From Tessaracoccus oleiagri (GTDB taxonomy: Bacteria; Actinomycetota; Actinomycetes; Propionibacteriales; Propionibacteriaceae): a DNA stretch of 64,000 nucleotides. A model generated the notes under the pieces. The model did no database searches and was not told the origin of the DNA. It saw only the letters and a program-made list of their open reading frames with translations. Positions within the stretch are counted from its first letter, which is position 1, and every line of letters begins with the position of its first letter. This document shows positions 1 through 8,800 of this stretch, one piece after another. The stretch lies in the NCBI RefSeq assembly GCF_900103275.1, contig NZ_FNGP01000003.1, forward strand, positions 372,001 to 436,000. Reading direction: 5' to 3'. Position numbers and translations under genes: made by a program.

Positions 1-1256
1 GTCACGCCGTCACCGTCGAGGTCCACCAGCCGCGAGTCGGTGGCCGACAGCACGAGCGACATCTGGGCGCCCACGTCGCGGGCCTCCGGCAGCCAACCAC
101 CCGCGCCGTCGTTGCGTGCCAGCCGGCTGATGCGGCTTCCGATCTGCAGGAGGTCGGCGGTGCCGTCGCCGGTGAGGTCCGCGAAGGTGACGCCGGGTCG
201 GCCCAGCCGCAACCCGGCGGGTGCATCGGGGATCTTACGGGCAGGGTCGAACCGGCCGCCGCCCCGGTTGCGCCACAGCCGGTGCCCGGTGGGGCTGGTC
301 TGCAGCACGTCGGGCAGCCCGTCGCCGGTGAGGTCCACCAGCGCGGCGTCGTCCTCGCCCAGCGGCAGCAGGGCATCGTCGGAGGCGGGCCGCAGGATGT
401 CGGGCGCGACGTCGAAGCGCGAGTACGCGAACCCGAGTGGCGGCTGCGGGTCGCGTTCGCCCTCCGGGCCAATGCCCCAGTAGCGGACGCCGGTGAGGAG
501 GGAGAGCGACGAGACGGGCGCGTCCTCGTACTTGAGGTCCCATTGCCCCACCAACGGCGGGTCCGCGCGCAGGCAATGGCGTTCGACTCGGTTGCAGCGC
601 AGCGCCGTGGTGACCGGGAAGCCCGGGCGGGTGGTCGTGCAGACATCCGGCCTCGGGCCGTGGACGAGGCGGAGCTCGAAGATGCCCCATTGCACGGATG
701 CCACGTAGAGCTGCCCGCCGTCGCGGAGATAGGTGTAGCGGACCGTGTTGCCGACGGCGTCTCGCTCCTCGTCGCAGTACCAGGCGAAGACGCGTCCGCC
801 GTCCTCGAGCCGGGAGTCGGGGGTGCTGCCCAGCGTGAACGACCGGCCCTCCTTCGTGCGGATCACCCAGGAGTCACCGGACCGGCGGATGTCCCAGAAC
901 TGGCGGTCCGAGCGGGGCCGCCAGCGGCCGTCGCCCACGTCGACGAGCTCGTCGCCGCCGAGCAGGAGGGTGTCGGTGTGGTCATAGCGGGGCACGCCCC
1001 CGTCGGTGCCCCGGACGATCGTGAGGAGCCCGGAGAGCTGCCAGCCCATCCCGTATGGGCCGTTGCCCTGGCCCGTGGAGTATCGCAGCCCCAAGGTCGG
1101 GCGGATCCCGCCGGGCCCGGGCGGCACCTCGAGCGGCACTGAGTAGTTGCCGGTCCCGCGCAGCAGGTCCGGCTCGAACGCATCCCCGAGCGGGCGCAAC
1201 GCGCCGCCGCCGCTCGCGCCGAACAGCGTCGCGTCGGCACCGGAGCCGGCTTCCAC
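1..1256 (-). CDS. Tc toxin B-subunit-like protein (SpvB/TcB), 3' part outside the window
   Basis: The minus-strand frame stays open from a GTG at 1256 to the left edge, about 418 codons, so the gene is cut by the window. The N-terminus carries the SpvB signature: a Gly-rich start, GTGNYSVPLEVPPGPGG, LRYSTGQGNGPYGMGWQLS and GVPRYDHTDTLLLGGDELV. The end of the visible part has FG-GAP/VCBS-type blade motifs (LVDLTGDGLPDVLQ, FADLTGDGTADLLQ, LVDLDGDGV). In Tc toxins TcB closes the cocoon that holds the toxic C-terminal domain of TcC and docks on TcA by a beta-propeller. The gene starts 7 bases after the TcA-like stop, so the two are co-transcribed. No signal peptide is visible. Any toxic domain lies beyond the edge. 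Family assignment is strong; toxin activity and target are inferred. Confidence 0.85.
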   Translation of the reverse strand, partial: MEAGSGADATLFGASGGGALRPLGDAFEPDLLRGTGNYSVPLEVPPGPGGIRPTLGLRYSTGQGNGPYGMGWQLSGLLTIVRGTDGGVPRYDHTDTLLLGGDELVDVGDGRWRPRSDRQFWDIRRSGDSWVIRTKEGRSFTLGSTPDSRLEDGGRVFAWYCDEERDAVGNTVRYTYLRDGGQLYVASVQWGIFELRLVHGPRPDVCTTTRPGFPVTTALRCNRVERHCLRADPPLVGQWDLKYEDAPVSSLSLLTGVRYWGIGPEGERDPQPPLGFAYSRFDVAPDILRPASDDALLPLGEDDAALVDLTGDGLPDVLQTSPTGHRLWRNRGGGRFDPARKIPDAPAGLRLGRPGVTFADLTGDGTADLLQIGSRISRLARNDGAGGWLPEARDVGAQMSLVLSATDSRLVDLDGDGV

Positions 1257-1263
1257 GGCGCAC

Positions 1264-4200
1264 CTACTTCCGGTACTCGAAGCGGTACTGGAGGACCAGG
1301 GAAGCCCCCCGAAGCCGCCCGGCGTCGAGGCCGCCCCGGGGGCCGGTCAAGGGACTGCCGGCCGGCGGCTCGAGGGTGATGGTCCAGTCGCCCAGCACCT
1401 CGCCGCCCATGGCGGCTCCGAGGTCGTTGCCCGGGGCGGCGGCCACCGCCCCATCGGCGTCGGTGGTCATCCGGACCTCGTCGCGCCCGGGCAGCCCGAT
1501 CGTCACGTCCACCCCGGCCACGTCCGCCGGGGATGCCCCCTCGAGGACGAGCGCGAGGCCGGCAGTGGTCAGCGCCGTCTCGTTTCGGGGGAACGAGTCG
1601 GCATCCATGACCAGCGTCGCCGTGGCGTCCCGCAGCATTCCGAACCACACCTCCGGGAAGTCGAACCGCACGGCGAAGTCCCGTACGTGGACGTCCTCCC
1701 CGGGCCGCGGCGGCGTGGCGAGCACCTGGTCCCGGAGCTCCTCGCTGTGCCGGGCCGTGTAGTAGAGGACGAGCTGCACGTCGCTGAGGAGGCGGTAGTC
1801 GAGGTTGTTGCTGCCGGGCGGCAGTTCCAACTCCCAACTGGTGGCGATCCCGTGTCCCTCGAAGAGCCCGAGCCGGGTGACGTCGGCGCGGAAGACGTAG
1901 GCGTCGCCACGCAGGACGTAGTCGGACAGCACCATGGTGTCGACGCCGTGGACGCGCGTGCGGTCGCCCCCGTCGGCGGTCCGGTAGTGCGAGATCCCGC
2001 CACCGCGCAGGGTGCCGCGGACGCCGCCCGCGGCGACGAGCCCGATGATCTCCACCTCGACGCCCTGGAGCCGCTGGCCGAAGGTGCCCGGATGGCGCCG
2101 GTCGAATTCGTGCAGCGACGTGTCGAAGCTGAGCTTCCCGGTGCGGAGGAACTCGCGGAACGCGAAGGGGTACTCGTTGCGCAGCGACAGCACCTCCTTG
2201 ATCTGTGATTCGTTCTTCGCGACGGCGGTGATGAAGTGGTGCGTGAAGGAGTCGATGTCGCGCAGGAGCAGGTCCGAACCGAGGAGGTCTCCCGTCGCGG
2301 GGACGCTGTACTCGGGCCGGATCACCGCGAGCGCGCTGTCGGTCTCGAAGTTGTAGGCGCGCTCCATCAGCCTCGCCGCCGCGATGGCCCAGTCCTGGTA
2401 GCTGCGGGAGATGTCCCGCACGATCGCCGCCATGCGTGACCAGAGCTCCGGCGTGAAGACCTCCTGGTCGAACGCGTTGAGGGCGTCGGTGACCATCGAG
2501 ACCCGCTGGTTGGCGGCCTGCAGTTGGAACCCCGCGGCGCGTGCGCGGGCGGCGGCCGCGTCGCGCTGTGCCTGCGCGATCGGGATGGCGGCCTCGGCTT
2601 CCTGCGCCTGGTCGTCAAGCCTGCCGAGCTGGTACTCGTAGGACTTCTGTCCTCCCACGAGGGTGGCGGCCGCGGCGAGCTTGCCCCGGTCGCCCTTCCA
2701 CGAGCCCGACTCGATCTGCTGCGCGAGCTCGCGGATCTCGCTCTCGTGCCAGTCCTTGCCCGCCCCGTGCGCCGTGGCGATCGACTGCGAGATGTACTGC
2801 CAGTAGCCGGCCGATTCGTACTCCTGCCGGGCCTCGCGCGCGTTGTCCCTGCGCAGCCGGGCGTAGTCGACGGCCCGGTCGGCGCCGCGGAGGTCGGCCT
2901 GGGCAGCTTGGAGGAGCGCCCCCTGGGTGCTCGCCTCCGTGCGTGCGAGGGCGAGGGCGCTCTCGAGGTCACGGCGCGCCGAGGCCTCCGCCTCCGCCTG
3001 GGCGGCGAAGTTGATGTACTCGCGCTCGGCCTGGACGGACTGCTGCGCGAGGCCGCGGGCGGCCTGCTGGAGGTACTCGAATGTGAACGTGGGCGTGTAG
3101 GTGAGTCCGAAGAAGTCGAGCCCGGCGGCCAGGTTGGCCCACCGGCCGAGCACGACGAGGAGCACTTCCGCGACGGCGGGGTTGGTGGCCTCGGCGACGG
3201 CGCCTGGGTCGGACAGGACCTCCTTGGCGACCGCCCCGGTGGCGGCGAGCGGCCCGTCGGCGTAGAGGTAGGAGGCGGCATCGGCAGTGCCGTCCTCTCG
3301 GACGATCCGCGCGTACACGTCCTTGGCCTCGTCGGCGCGCTCATACTTGTACAGGCGGTCGCCCCAGGCCAGCAGGTTGCGCGCGAGCCGGACCCAGAGA
3401 GCGGGCGCCTCCAGTTCGGGATTGAGGTAGCTGTACCCGGCTGCCGCGAGGTACTGCTGCTCCGCCCGTTCGTGGTCGCCGAGCGCGGCATGGCTGTCGC
3501 CAAGACCGACGGGGATGACGTAGGAGTAGACGTGCGTGAGGTAGGCGGTGGTGATGGCGGCGGACTCCAGCGGGACGGTGAGCTCAGCGATGCTGGTGGC
3601 GACCCGGCGCTGTTCGTAGACCTTGGTGGTGAGGATCTCCAGCGGGGCGGGCGCGCCGGGCGACCAGGAGAGCTCCGCGATGTCCGGCCCGGTCGGGATG
3701 CCCACGGACCAGCGGCCCCGCGCCGCCAGCGGCTTGTTCAGCTCGTCGACGGGCACCGTGGCTATGGTGTCGTGGCGGTCGAGCCACCGCAGGGGCGCGA
3801 GGTCCACGGAGTCGTCCGCTATGTAGGAGAGCGAACCGGGGTTCCGCGTGCCCTCGGCGCCGCGCAGGAACTCGCGCACGGGGCGGTCGATGGCCCGGAT
3901 GAAGGGGCTCTCCTGCGCGTCGGGCAAGCCTTCGCGGAGCCTGCGGAGGAAGCCGCCACCGGGGGCGGGGGTGTCGCCGTCGACCGGTGCTGGGGCGAGA
4001 CCCCGCAGTTTCTCGTTGGCCGCCGCGAAACGCGCCGCCGCAGTCTGGGCGTCGCCGGCGCGACGTGCCGCCACCGAAGCCGCGTGCAGCGCCTGGACCG
4101 CGCCTGTGCGGTCGCCGCTCGCCTCGAACGCGTGCGCCGCGAGCGTGGCGGTCTCGGTGGCGCGGTCGTTGACGCCGGTGCCGAGCAGCGCCGTCGAGAG

Positions 4201-4764
4201 GTTGAGCAGCGCGGTGGCCTTGAGTTGGTCGTCGTCCGCCTCGGCGGCAGCGCGCTCCAGCAGGGACACGGCCTCGGTGGCCTCGCCCTTGGCGAGCAGC
4301 CGCGTCGCCGAGGTGATGGCTTCGGCCACAGCGGCGCTGCGAGGATGGAACCCGACTTTCGCGAACCGGGCGTCCACCTCGTGGGGATCGTGCTGCACCC
4401 TGACGGGGCCGACCGGAAGGATCACGTCCGGCCGCATTGCCTCCATCAGCTTGACCGAGGCCAGGTTCAGGGCCTTCTCGGTGTCAGGACCGAGCGGTAG
4501 GTGGACGCCGCTCGGGAACCAGCCCGGGGTGACGCCGGGGTTCAGCACCGAGTAACAAAGGGCGTGCGCGCGCTGGTAGGCACGCAACGCGCGTGAGTGG
4601 CCCCCGCGCGCGGCAGCGTCCGCCGCTTCCGTGAGGAGGGTGCGGACCTGGTCGACCTTCGCGGCCGCAGAGTTGGCGGGGTTCACGGTGAGTTCCGGCA
4701 CACGCAGCGGCCGGACGTCGAGGGTGGTGACGAAATTGGCAGCGTGCTTGATGGAACCGGCCAT
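1264..4764 (-). CDS. Tc toxin A-subunit-like protein with C-terminal TcB-binding domain
   Basis: About 1166 residues, much shorter than insect-pathogen TcA proteins (about 2300-2500). Residues 1-250 are Ala-rich helical repeats resembling TPRs. The middle has the WxDxL-like helical section (NLLAWGDRLYKYERADEA). Residues about 575-770 are predicted long coiled helices. From about residue 800 to the end it resembles the TcA C-terminal TcB-binding domain (FETDSALAVIRPEY, LRTGKLSFDTSLHEFDRRHPG, VEVEIIGLV). I saw no signal peptide. Two ATGs are adjacent; AGGAGG lies only 2 bases before the first (4767) but 5 before the second (4764), so I take the second. The TcB-like gene follows immediately. By family it should form an injection channel, but the receptor-binding region is largely missing, so host and role are unknown. 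Confidence 0.82.
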   Translation of the reverse strand: MAGSIKHAANFVTTLDVRPLRVPELTVNPANSAAAKVDQVRTLLTEAADAAARGGHSRALRAYQRAHALCYSVLNPGVTPGWFPSGVHLPLGPDTEKALNLASVKLMEAMRPDVILPVGPVRVQHDPHEVDARFAKVGFHPRSAAVAEAITSATRLLAKGEATEAVSLLERAAAEADDDQLKATALLNLSTALLGTGVNDRATETATLAAHAFEASGDRTGAVQALHAASVAARRAGDAQTAAARFAAANEKLRGLAPAPVDGDTPAPGGGFLRRLREGLPDAQESPFIRAIDRPVREFLRGAEGTRNPGSLSYIADDSVDLAPLRWLDRHDTIATVPVDELNKPLAARGRWSVGIPTGPDIAELSWSPGAPAPLEILTTKVYEQRRVATSIAELTVPLESAAITTAYLTHVYSYVIPVGLGDSHAALGDHERAEQQYLAAAGYSYLNPELEAPALWVRLARNLLAWGDRLYKYERADEAKDVYARIVREDGTADAASYLYADGPLAATGAVAKEVLSDPGAVAEATNPAVAEVLLVVLGRWANLAAGLDFFGLTYTPTFTFEYLQQAARGLAQQSVQAEREYINFAAQAEAEASARRDLESALALARTEASTQGALLQAAQADLRGADRAVDYARLRRDNAREARQEYESAGYWQYISQSIATAHGAGKDWHESEIRELAQQIESGSWKGDRGKLAAAATLVGGQKSYEYQLGRLDDQAQEAEAAIPIAQAQRDAAAARARAAGFQLQAANQRVSMVTDALNAFDQEVFTPELWSRMAAIVRDISRSYQDWAIAAARLMERAYNFETDSALAVIRPEYSVPATGDLLGSDLLLRDIDSFTHHFITAVAKNESQIKEVLSLRNEYPFAFREFLRTGKLSFDTSLHEFDRRHPGTFGQRLQGVEVEIIGLVAAGGVRGTLRGGGISHYRTADGGDRTRVHGVDTMVLSDYVLRGDAYVFRADVTRLGLFEGHGIATSWELELPPGSNNLDYRLLSDVQLVLYYTARHSEELRDQVLATPPRPGEDVHVRDFAVRFDFPEVWFGMLRDATATLVMDADSFPRNETALTTAGLALVLEGASPADVAGVDVTIGLPGRDEVRMTTDADGAVAAAPGNDLGAAMGGEVLGDWTITLEPPAGSPLTGPRGGLDAGRLRGASLVLQYRFEYRK

Positions 4765-4826
4765 CATGACCTCCTGGATTGGCGCACCCGCTGTTGTGAT
4801 GGCAGTCCGTTTGGGGCCGAGTCAGG

Positions 4827-4890
4827 ACGGTCTATGGACAAGGCTGCACAATAATTCTGCGCCTCATGCTGGGTTAAGTCCATAGGCCGT
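4827..4890. repeat. Inverted repeat between the Tc locus and a membrane-protein gene
   Basis: ACGGTCTATGGAC (4827-4839) and GTCCATAGGCCGT (4878-4890) form 13-bp arms with one mismatch, 38 bases apart. The pair lies in the 173-bp region between the divergent genes and encloses an AT-rich patch (AATAATT) that could hold the minus-strand -10 box. It may be a pair of operator half-sites or a looped site for a regulator of the toxin genes; this is inference. Confidence 0.55.
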
Positions 4891-4937
4891 CGACGCGATT
4901 CGCTGCGTGCGGCTCCGGTGGGTGTTGTACTGGTGGA

Positions 4938-5405
4938 ATGACCAGGCAAGTGTTGGCGGTTGTCGGCTCCGTGGTGCTCACGGTGTTCTACCTGGTGCTG
5001 GTCGCGATCCTGTCGATCCAGGCGTCCGGGGTGCTGGGCGGCGTCGTCTACTCGTTCGACAACGAGGTGACGGGGAGCCAGGACCCGCACGTGCCGTGGT
5101 ACTTCATCCTCGCCGCAGCGGTGGTGACCGGGCTTATGTTCTTCCTCGCCAGCTCGAAGGACGTGCTGCTGCTGGCCGGGGTCCGGCGGCCGTTCGCGGT
5201 CACCATGCTCGTGGTGCTGGTCCTCGCCATCGTGGTGGGCGGGCTCACCAAGGACGCTGCGGTCGACGACGTGCCGGCGGGGCTCGCCGGCTGGGTGCAG
5301 GACTGGGGCACCAACCTGGCCGTGTACTCCCTCGCAGTGCTGCTGGTGCTGCAGCTCGTCCGGGACCGGGGCGGGTTCGAGGCGCTGCCCCCCGACGCCG
5401 ACTGA
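4938..5405 (+). CDS. Conserved-looking small integral membrane protein, function unknown
   Basis: 155 residues with four hydrophobic segments, at about residues 5-28, 55-72, 84-103 and 125-142. A short extracytoplasmic-looking loop (SFDNEVTGSQDPHVPW) follows the first segment and the tail is acidic. I do not recognise a family. The gene faces away from the Tc toxin genes and precedes the damage-inducible cassette, but no link to either is shown by sequence. The ATG has only a weak GGTGGA before it; TGTACT ending 6 bases upstream could make it leaderless. It could be a housekeeping membrane protein of the DUF type common in actinobacteria. Confidence 0.7.
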   Translation: MTRQVLAVVGSVVLTVFYLVLVAILSIQASGVLGGVVYSFDNEVTGSQDPHVPWYFILAAAVVTGLMFFLASSKDVLLLAGVRRPFAVTMLVVLVLAIVVGGLTKDAAVDDVPAGLAGWVQDWGTNLAVYSLAVLLVLQLVRDRGGFEALPPDAD

Positions 5406-5430
5406 GGCGGCGCGCCCGGCCCTTGACGTT

Positions 5431-5453
5431 TTGTCGGTGGGGGAGCCTATAGT
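5431..5453 (+). promoter_or_regulatory. PafBC-type (RecA-independent) DNA-damage promoter
   Basis: TTGTCGGTG (5431-5439), exactly 8 bases, then TATAGT (5448-5453). This matches the RecA-NDp consensus TTGTCRGTG-N8-TANNNT that mycobacterial PafBC activates. Transcription should begin near 5460 and read into DUF6504-dnaE2-dinB. PafB and PafC are encoded in this window at 48135-49978. Confidence 0.85.
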
Positions 5454-5461
5454 TGTATTTA

Positions 5462-5477
5462 CCGGACAAGCGTTCGA
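5462..5477. promoter_or_regulatory. LexA (SOS) box candidate
   Basis: CCGGACAAGCGTTCGA fits the actinobacterial/Gram-positive LexA pattern TCGAAC-N4-GTTCGA with a perfect right half and 4 of 6 matches on the left; spacing is correct. It sits at the expected start of transcription of the PafBC-type promoter just upstream, a position where LexA would block initiation. Confidence 0.65.
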
Positions 5478-5612
5478 TTAACTTGGGGAAGCTCTGATCG
5501 ACCCCGCGAATCCGGTGTGGGCCGCCTTGGCCCGGCGTGGACTCGACCCCTGCGCCGGGCCGAGGTTTCCCGGGTCGAGCAACACATATTCGAACGTTCC
5601 CCGGAGGCGGCC

Positions 5613-5888
5613 ATGCGCACTTATCACGAACCCATAGCGGTGCTGTTCGACGAGCGTCCCGCACAGTTCATCTGGCGGGGGCGCCTGTTGCTGGTGAAGG
5701 AGGTGCAGGCGCTCTCGCGCGAGGCCTCGCCCTGGTGGCGCCGGGCGGAGCAGTCGGAGACCGACCTGCTGCGCGAGCGCGAGGTGTGGCGCGTCGAGGC
5801 GGGCAACGGCCGGCTCGGCCGCGGCGTCTACGAACTGGCGCGCACCGTCGGCGAGGAGGACTGGGTGCTGCAGGCGGTGGCCGACTGA
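5613..5888 (+). CDS. DUF6504-like protein, first gene of the dnaE2-dinB cassette
   Basis: 91 residues. The pattern PIAVLFDERPAQFIWRGRLLLVKEV followed by a Trp-rich stretch (SPWWRR), an EVWRVEAG segment and a tail ending in a short acidic/Trp turn (EEDWVLQAV) is that of the small DUF6504 proteins found beside error-prone polymerases in actinobacteria. The biochemical role is unknown; an accessory function in mutagenic repair is inferred from position. GGAGG lies 5 bases before the ATG, which argues against longer upstream starts. The stop overlaps the dnaE2 start (TGATG). Confidence 0.72.
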   Translation: MRTYHEPIAVLFDERPAQFIWRGRLLLVKEVQALSREASPWWRRAEQSETDLLREREVWRVEAGNGRLGRGVYELARTVGEEDWVLQAVAD

Positions 5889-8800
5889 TGTTCACGCACC
5901 TCCAGACCTTCTCCGGGTACTCCTTCCAGTACGGGGCCTCCCAGCCCGGCGCGCTCGTCGCCCGGGCGGCCGAGCTCGGCATGACCCGGCTCGGGCTCAC
6001 GGACCGCAGCGGCCTCTACGGCGCGGTCCGGTTCGCCAAGGCGTGCCTGAAGGCCGGTATCGCGCCCGTCATCGGCGTCGACCTCGCCGTGGTGCCCGAC
6101 GGCTGGCGGCCCGAGCGGCGCCCCACGGCGGCCCGCGGGGGCGAGCTCCGCGATCCACGGCTGCCCAGGGCGACGGTGTGGGCAACCTCCCGCGCCGGCT
6201 GGGGCTACCTGTGCGAGCTGATCAGCGACGCGCACGCCACCCGGTCGGACCCGATGGTCACCCTCGGGACCATCGCGCAGCACTGCGCGGGCCGCGACGT
6301 GGTGGTCGGCCTGGGTGCGGACTCCCACGCAGGCCGTCTCCTGGTCCAGGGCCGCCTCGACGACGCCACCCGGGAGGTGGCGCGCTGGCGCGACGAGCTG
6401 GGGCGGGGGGTCGTCGTCGCGATGACCAATCACCACACCGGCGGCCGAGGCGTCGCGTCGGCGCACCAGGCCGGCGGGCTGCTGCGGGTGGCCGGCCGGC
6501 TCGGGCTGCCCGCGGTCGCCACCAACATGGTCCGCATGGCCCACCGGGAGCAGGCGGCCACCGTCGACGTGCTCGACGCCACCCGACGCCTCGTCCCGCT
6601 GGACCTGCGCAACATCGACCGCCGCAACGCGGAGGGCTACCTGAAGTCCGAGCCGCAGATGCGGTTCGCCGTCGAGGAGGCGGCGCGGCTCGTCGGCGCA
6701 GACGCCGACGCGGTCCTGGCGGCGACGGAGCAACTCGCCGAGCGCTGTGCCCTCGACCCGATGGCCGACGTCGGGCTGGGGGAGATCCGGCTGCCCGAGT
6801 TCGAGATCCTCGGCACCACGCCCGAGGCCGCGCCGCGGGTCCTGCGGGAGCGCAGCATCGCCGGGCTGAACGCCCGTTACGGGGTGATCAGCCCCGAGGT
6901 GCAGGACCGGCTCGACGACGAGCTCGCCGTGATCGGCAAGCTCGGCTTCGAGTCCTACTTCCTCACCGTCGGTGACGTCACCGACCTCATCCGCGGCATG
7001 GGGATCCGGTGCGCAGCCCGCGGCTCCGGGGCCGGCTCGCTGGTCAACTACGCGCTCGGGATCTCCGGCGTGGACCCGATCCGCTACGGGCTCATCATGG
7101 AGCGGTTCCTCTCGCCGCTGCGCGTCGCGCTGCCCGACATCGACGTCGACGTCGAGTCCGCCCGCCGCACCGAGGTGTACGACAGGATCCTCGAGACGTT
7201 CGGCCACCAGCGGGTGGCGTGCGTGGCGATGATCGAGACCTACCGCGTCCGGCACGCGGTCCGCGACGTCGGGGCCGCGCTCAGCCTGCCCCCGGTGGAG
7301 GTGGACGCGATGGCGAAGGCGTTCCCGCACATCCGCGCCCGCGACGCCCGCGCCGCGCTGCGCGACCTGCCCGAGCTGCGTGCTGCGGGGCTCGCGGAGA
7401 AGCGGCTCGAGGTGCTGTTCGACCTCGTCGAGTCGCTCGACGGGCTGCCGCGCCACATCGCGCTGCACCCCTGCGGCGTGATCCTGTCCGACTCCGCGCT
7501 CCGCCAGCGCACCCCGGTGGAGGGCAGCTTCGGCGGCTACCCGATGAGCCAGTTCGACAAGGACGACGTCGAGGACCTCGGCCTGCTGAAGCTCGACGTG
7601 CTCGGCATCCGCATGCAGTCCGCGATGGCGCACGCGCTGGGAGAGCTGGAGCGCACCACCGGTTCCGCGCCGGACATCGACGCGCTGGCCCCGTTCGACG
7701 ACGAGGAGGTCTACGACATGATCGCCCGCCGCCAGACGCTCGGCTGCTTCCAGATCGAGTCGCCGGGCCAGCGCGAGCTCGTCGGCAAGTTCGGGCCGAG
7801 CAGTTTCGAGGACATCGTCATCGACATCTCCCTGTTCCGCCCCGGCCCCGTGAAGTCCGACATGATCACCCCGTTCATCGACGCCCGCCAGGGCTTCCGG
7901 GAGCCCGACTACCTCCACGACGACTTCCGGCCCGTCCTCGAGCAGACCGCCGGCGTGGTGGTGTTCCACGAGCAGATCATCCAGCTCGTCGCGGTCGTCA
8001 CCGGCTGCACCCTCGCGCAGGGCGACGAGGTCCGTCGCGCCCTCGGCGACAGGGAGGGGCAGGAACAGGTGAAGCAGTGGCTGTTCCCCAGGGCCCGCGA
8101 GCGCGGCTACGACGAGGAACTGATCGGACGCGTGTGGGACATCCTCACGTCCTTCGCGTCGTTCGGGTTCTGCAAGGCGCACGCCGCGGCGTTCGCGCTG
8201 CCGACGTACCAGTCGGCCTGGCTGAAGCGCCACCATCCCGCGCACTTCCTCGCCGGGGTGCTCACCCACGATCCGGGAATGTACCCCAAGCGGCTGCTGC
8301 TGGAGGAGGCCCGGCGCCTCGGCCTCGCGGTGCTGGGCCTCGACGTGAACGTCTCCACGGGTGAGTACCGTGCGGAGGAGACCCCCGACGGCTGGGGGAT
8401 CCGACTGTCGCTGGCGGACGTGAAGGGCATCGCCGCCGACGAGATCGAGCGGATCGTCGAAGCGCAGCCCTTCCAGTCGCTCACCGACTTCTGGGAGCGC
8501 GCGAGCGTCAGCCAGCCCACCGCCGAGCACCTGGTGCTGGCGGGCGCGTTCGACTCCCTGTACGGCATCGGGGAGGCGACGGGGATCCGCTCCAGTACCC
8601 AGGTCACGCGCCGCGACCTGCTGCTGACGCTGGCGGACCTCCACACCGGCACCCGCAAGCAGGTGCCCGCGCAGGCGGCGTTCACCTTCACGGAGGCCGA
8701 CGCGCTGGACGTGGTCCCCAGCGGGCTTCCGGAGATGGGCGACGACGAGCGGCTGAAGGCCGAGCTGGAGATCCTCGGCCTCGACGCGAGCCGCCACATC

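Noticed and set aside
235-1263. Minus-strand Arg/Pro/Ala-rich open frames, including one starting at GTG 1263 right after the TcA-like stop
   Set aside because: They are out of frame with the SpvB/TcB-like protein, which has clear family motifs over the same bases.
5592-5599. GAACGTTC palindrome as a second LexA box
   Set aside because: The two half-sites have no 4-base spacer, so it does not fit the LexA pattern; the site at 5462-5477 does.
5537-5887. Longer starts for dnaE2 and the DUF6504 gene
   Set aside because: The extra residues are low-complexity, lie in the regulated leader or in the neighbouring gene, and lack ribosome sites; GGAGG supports 5613 and the TGATG overlap supports 5888.
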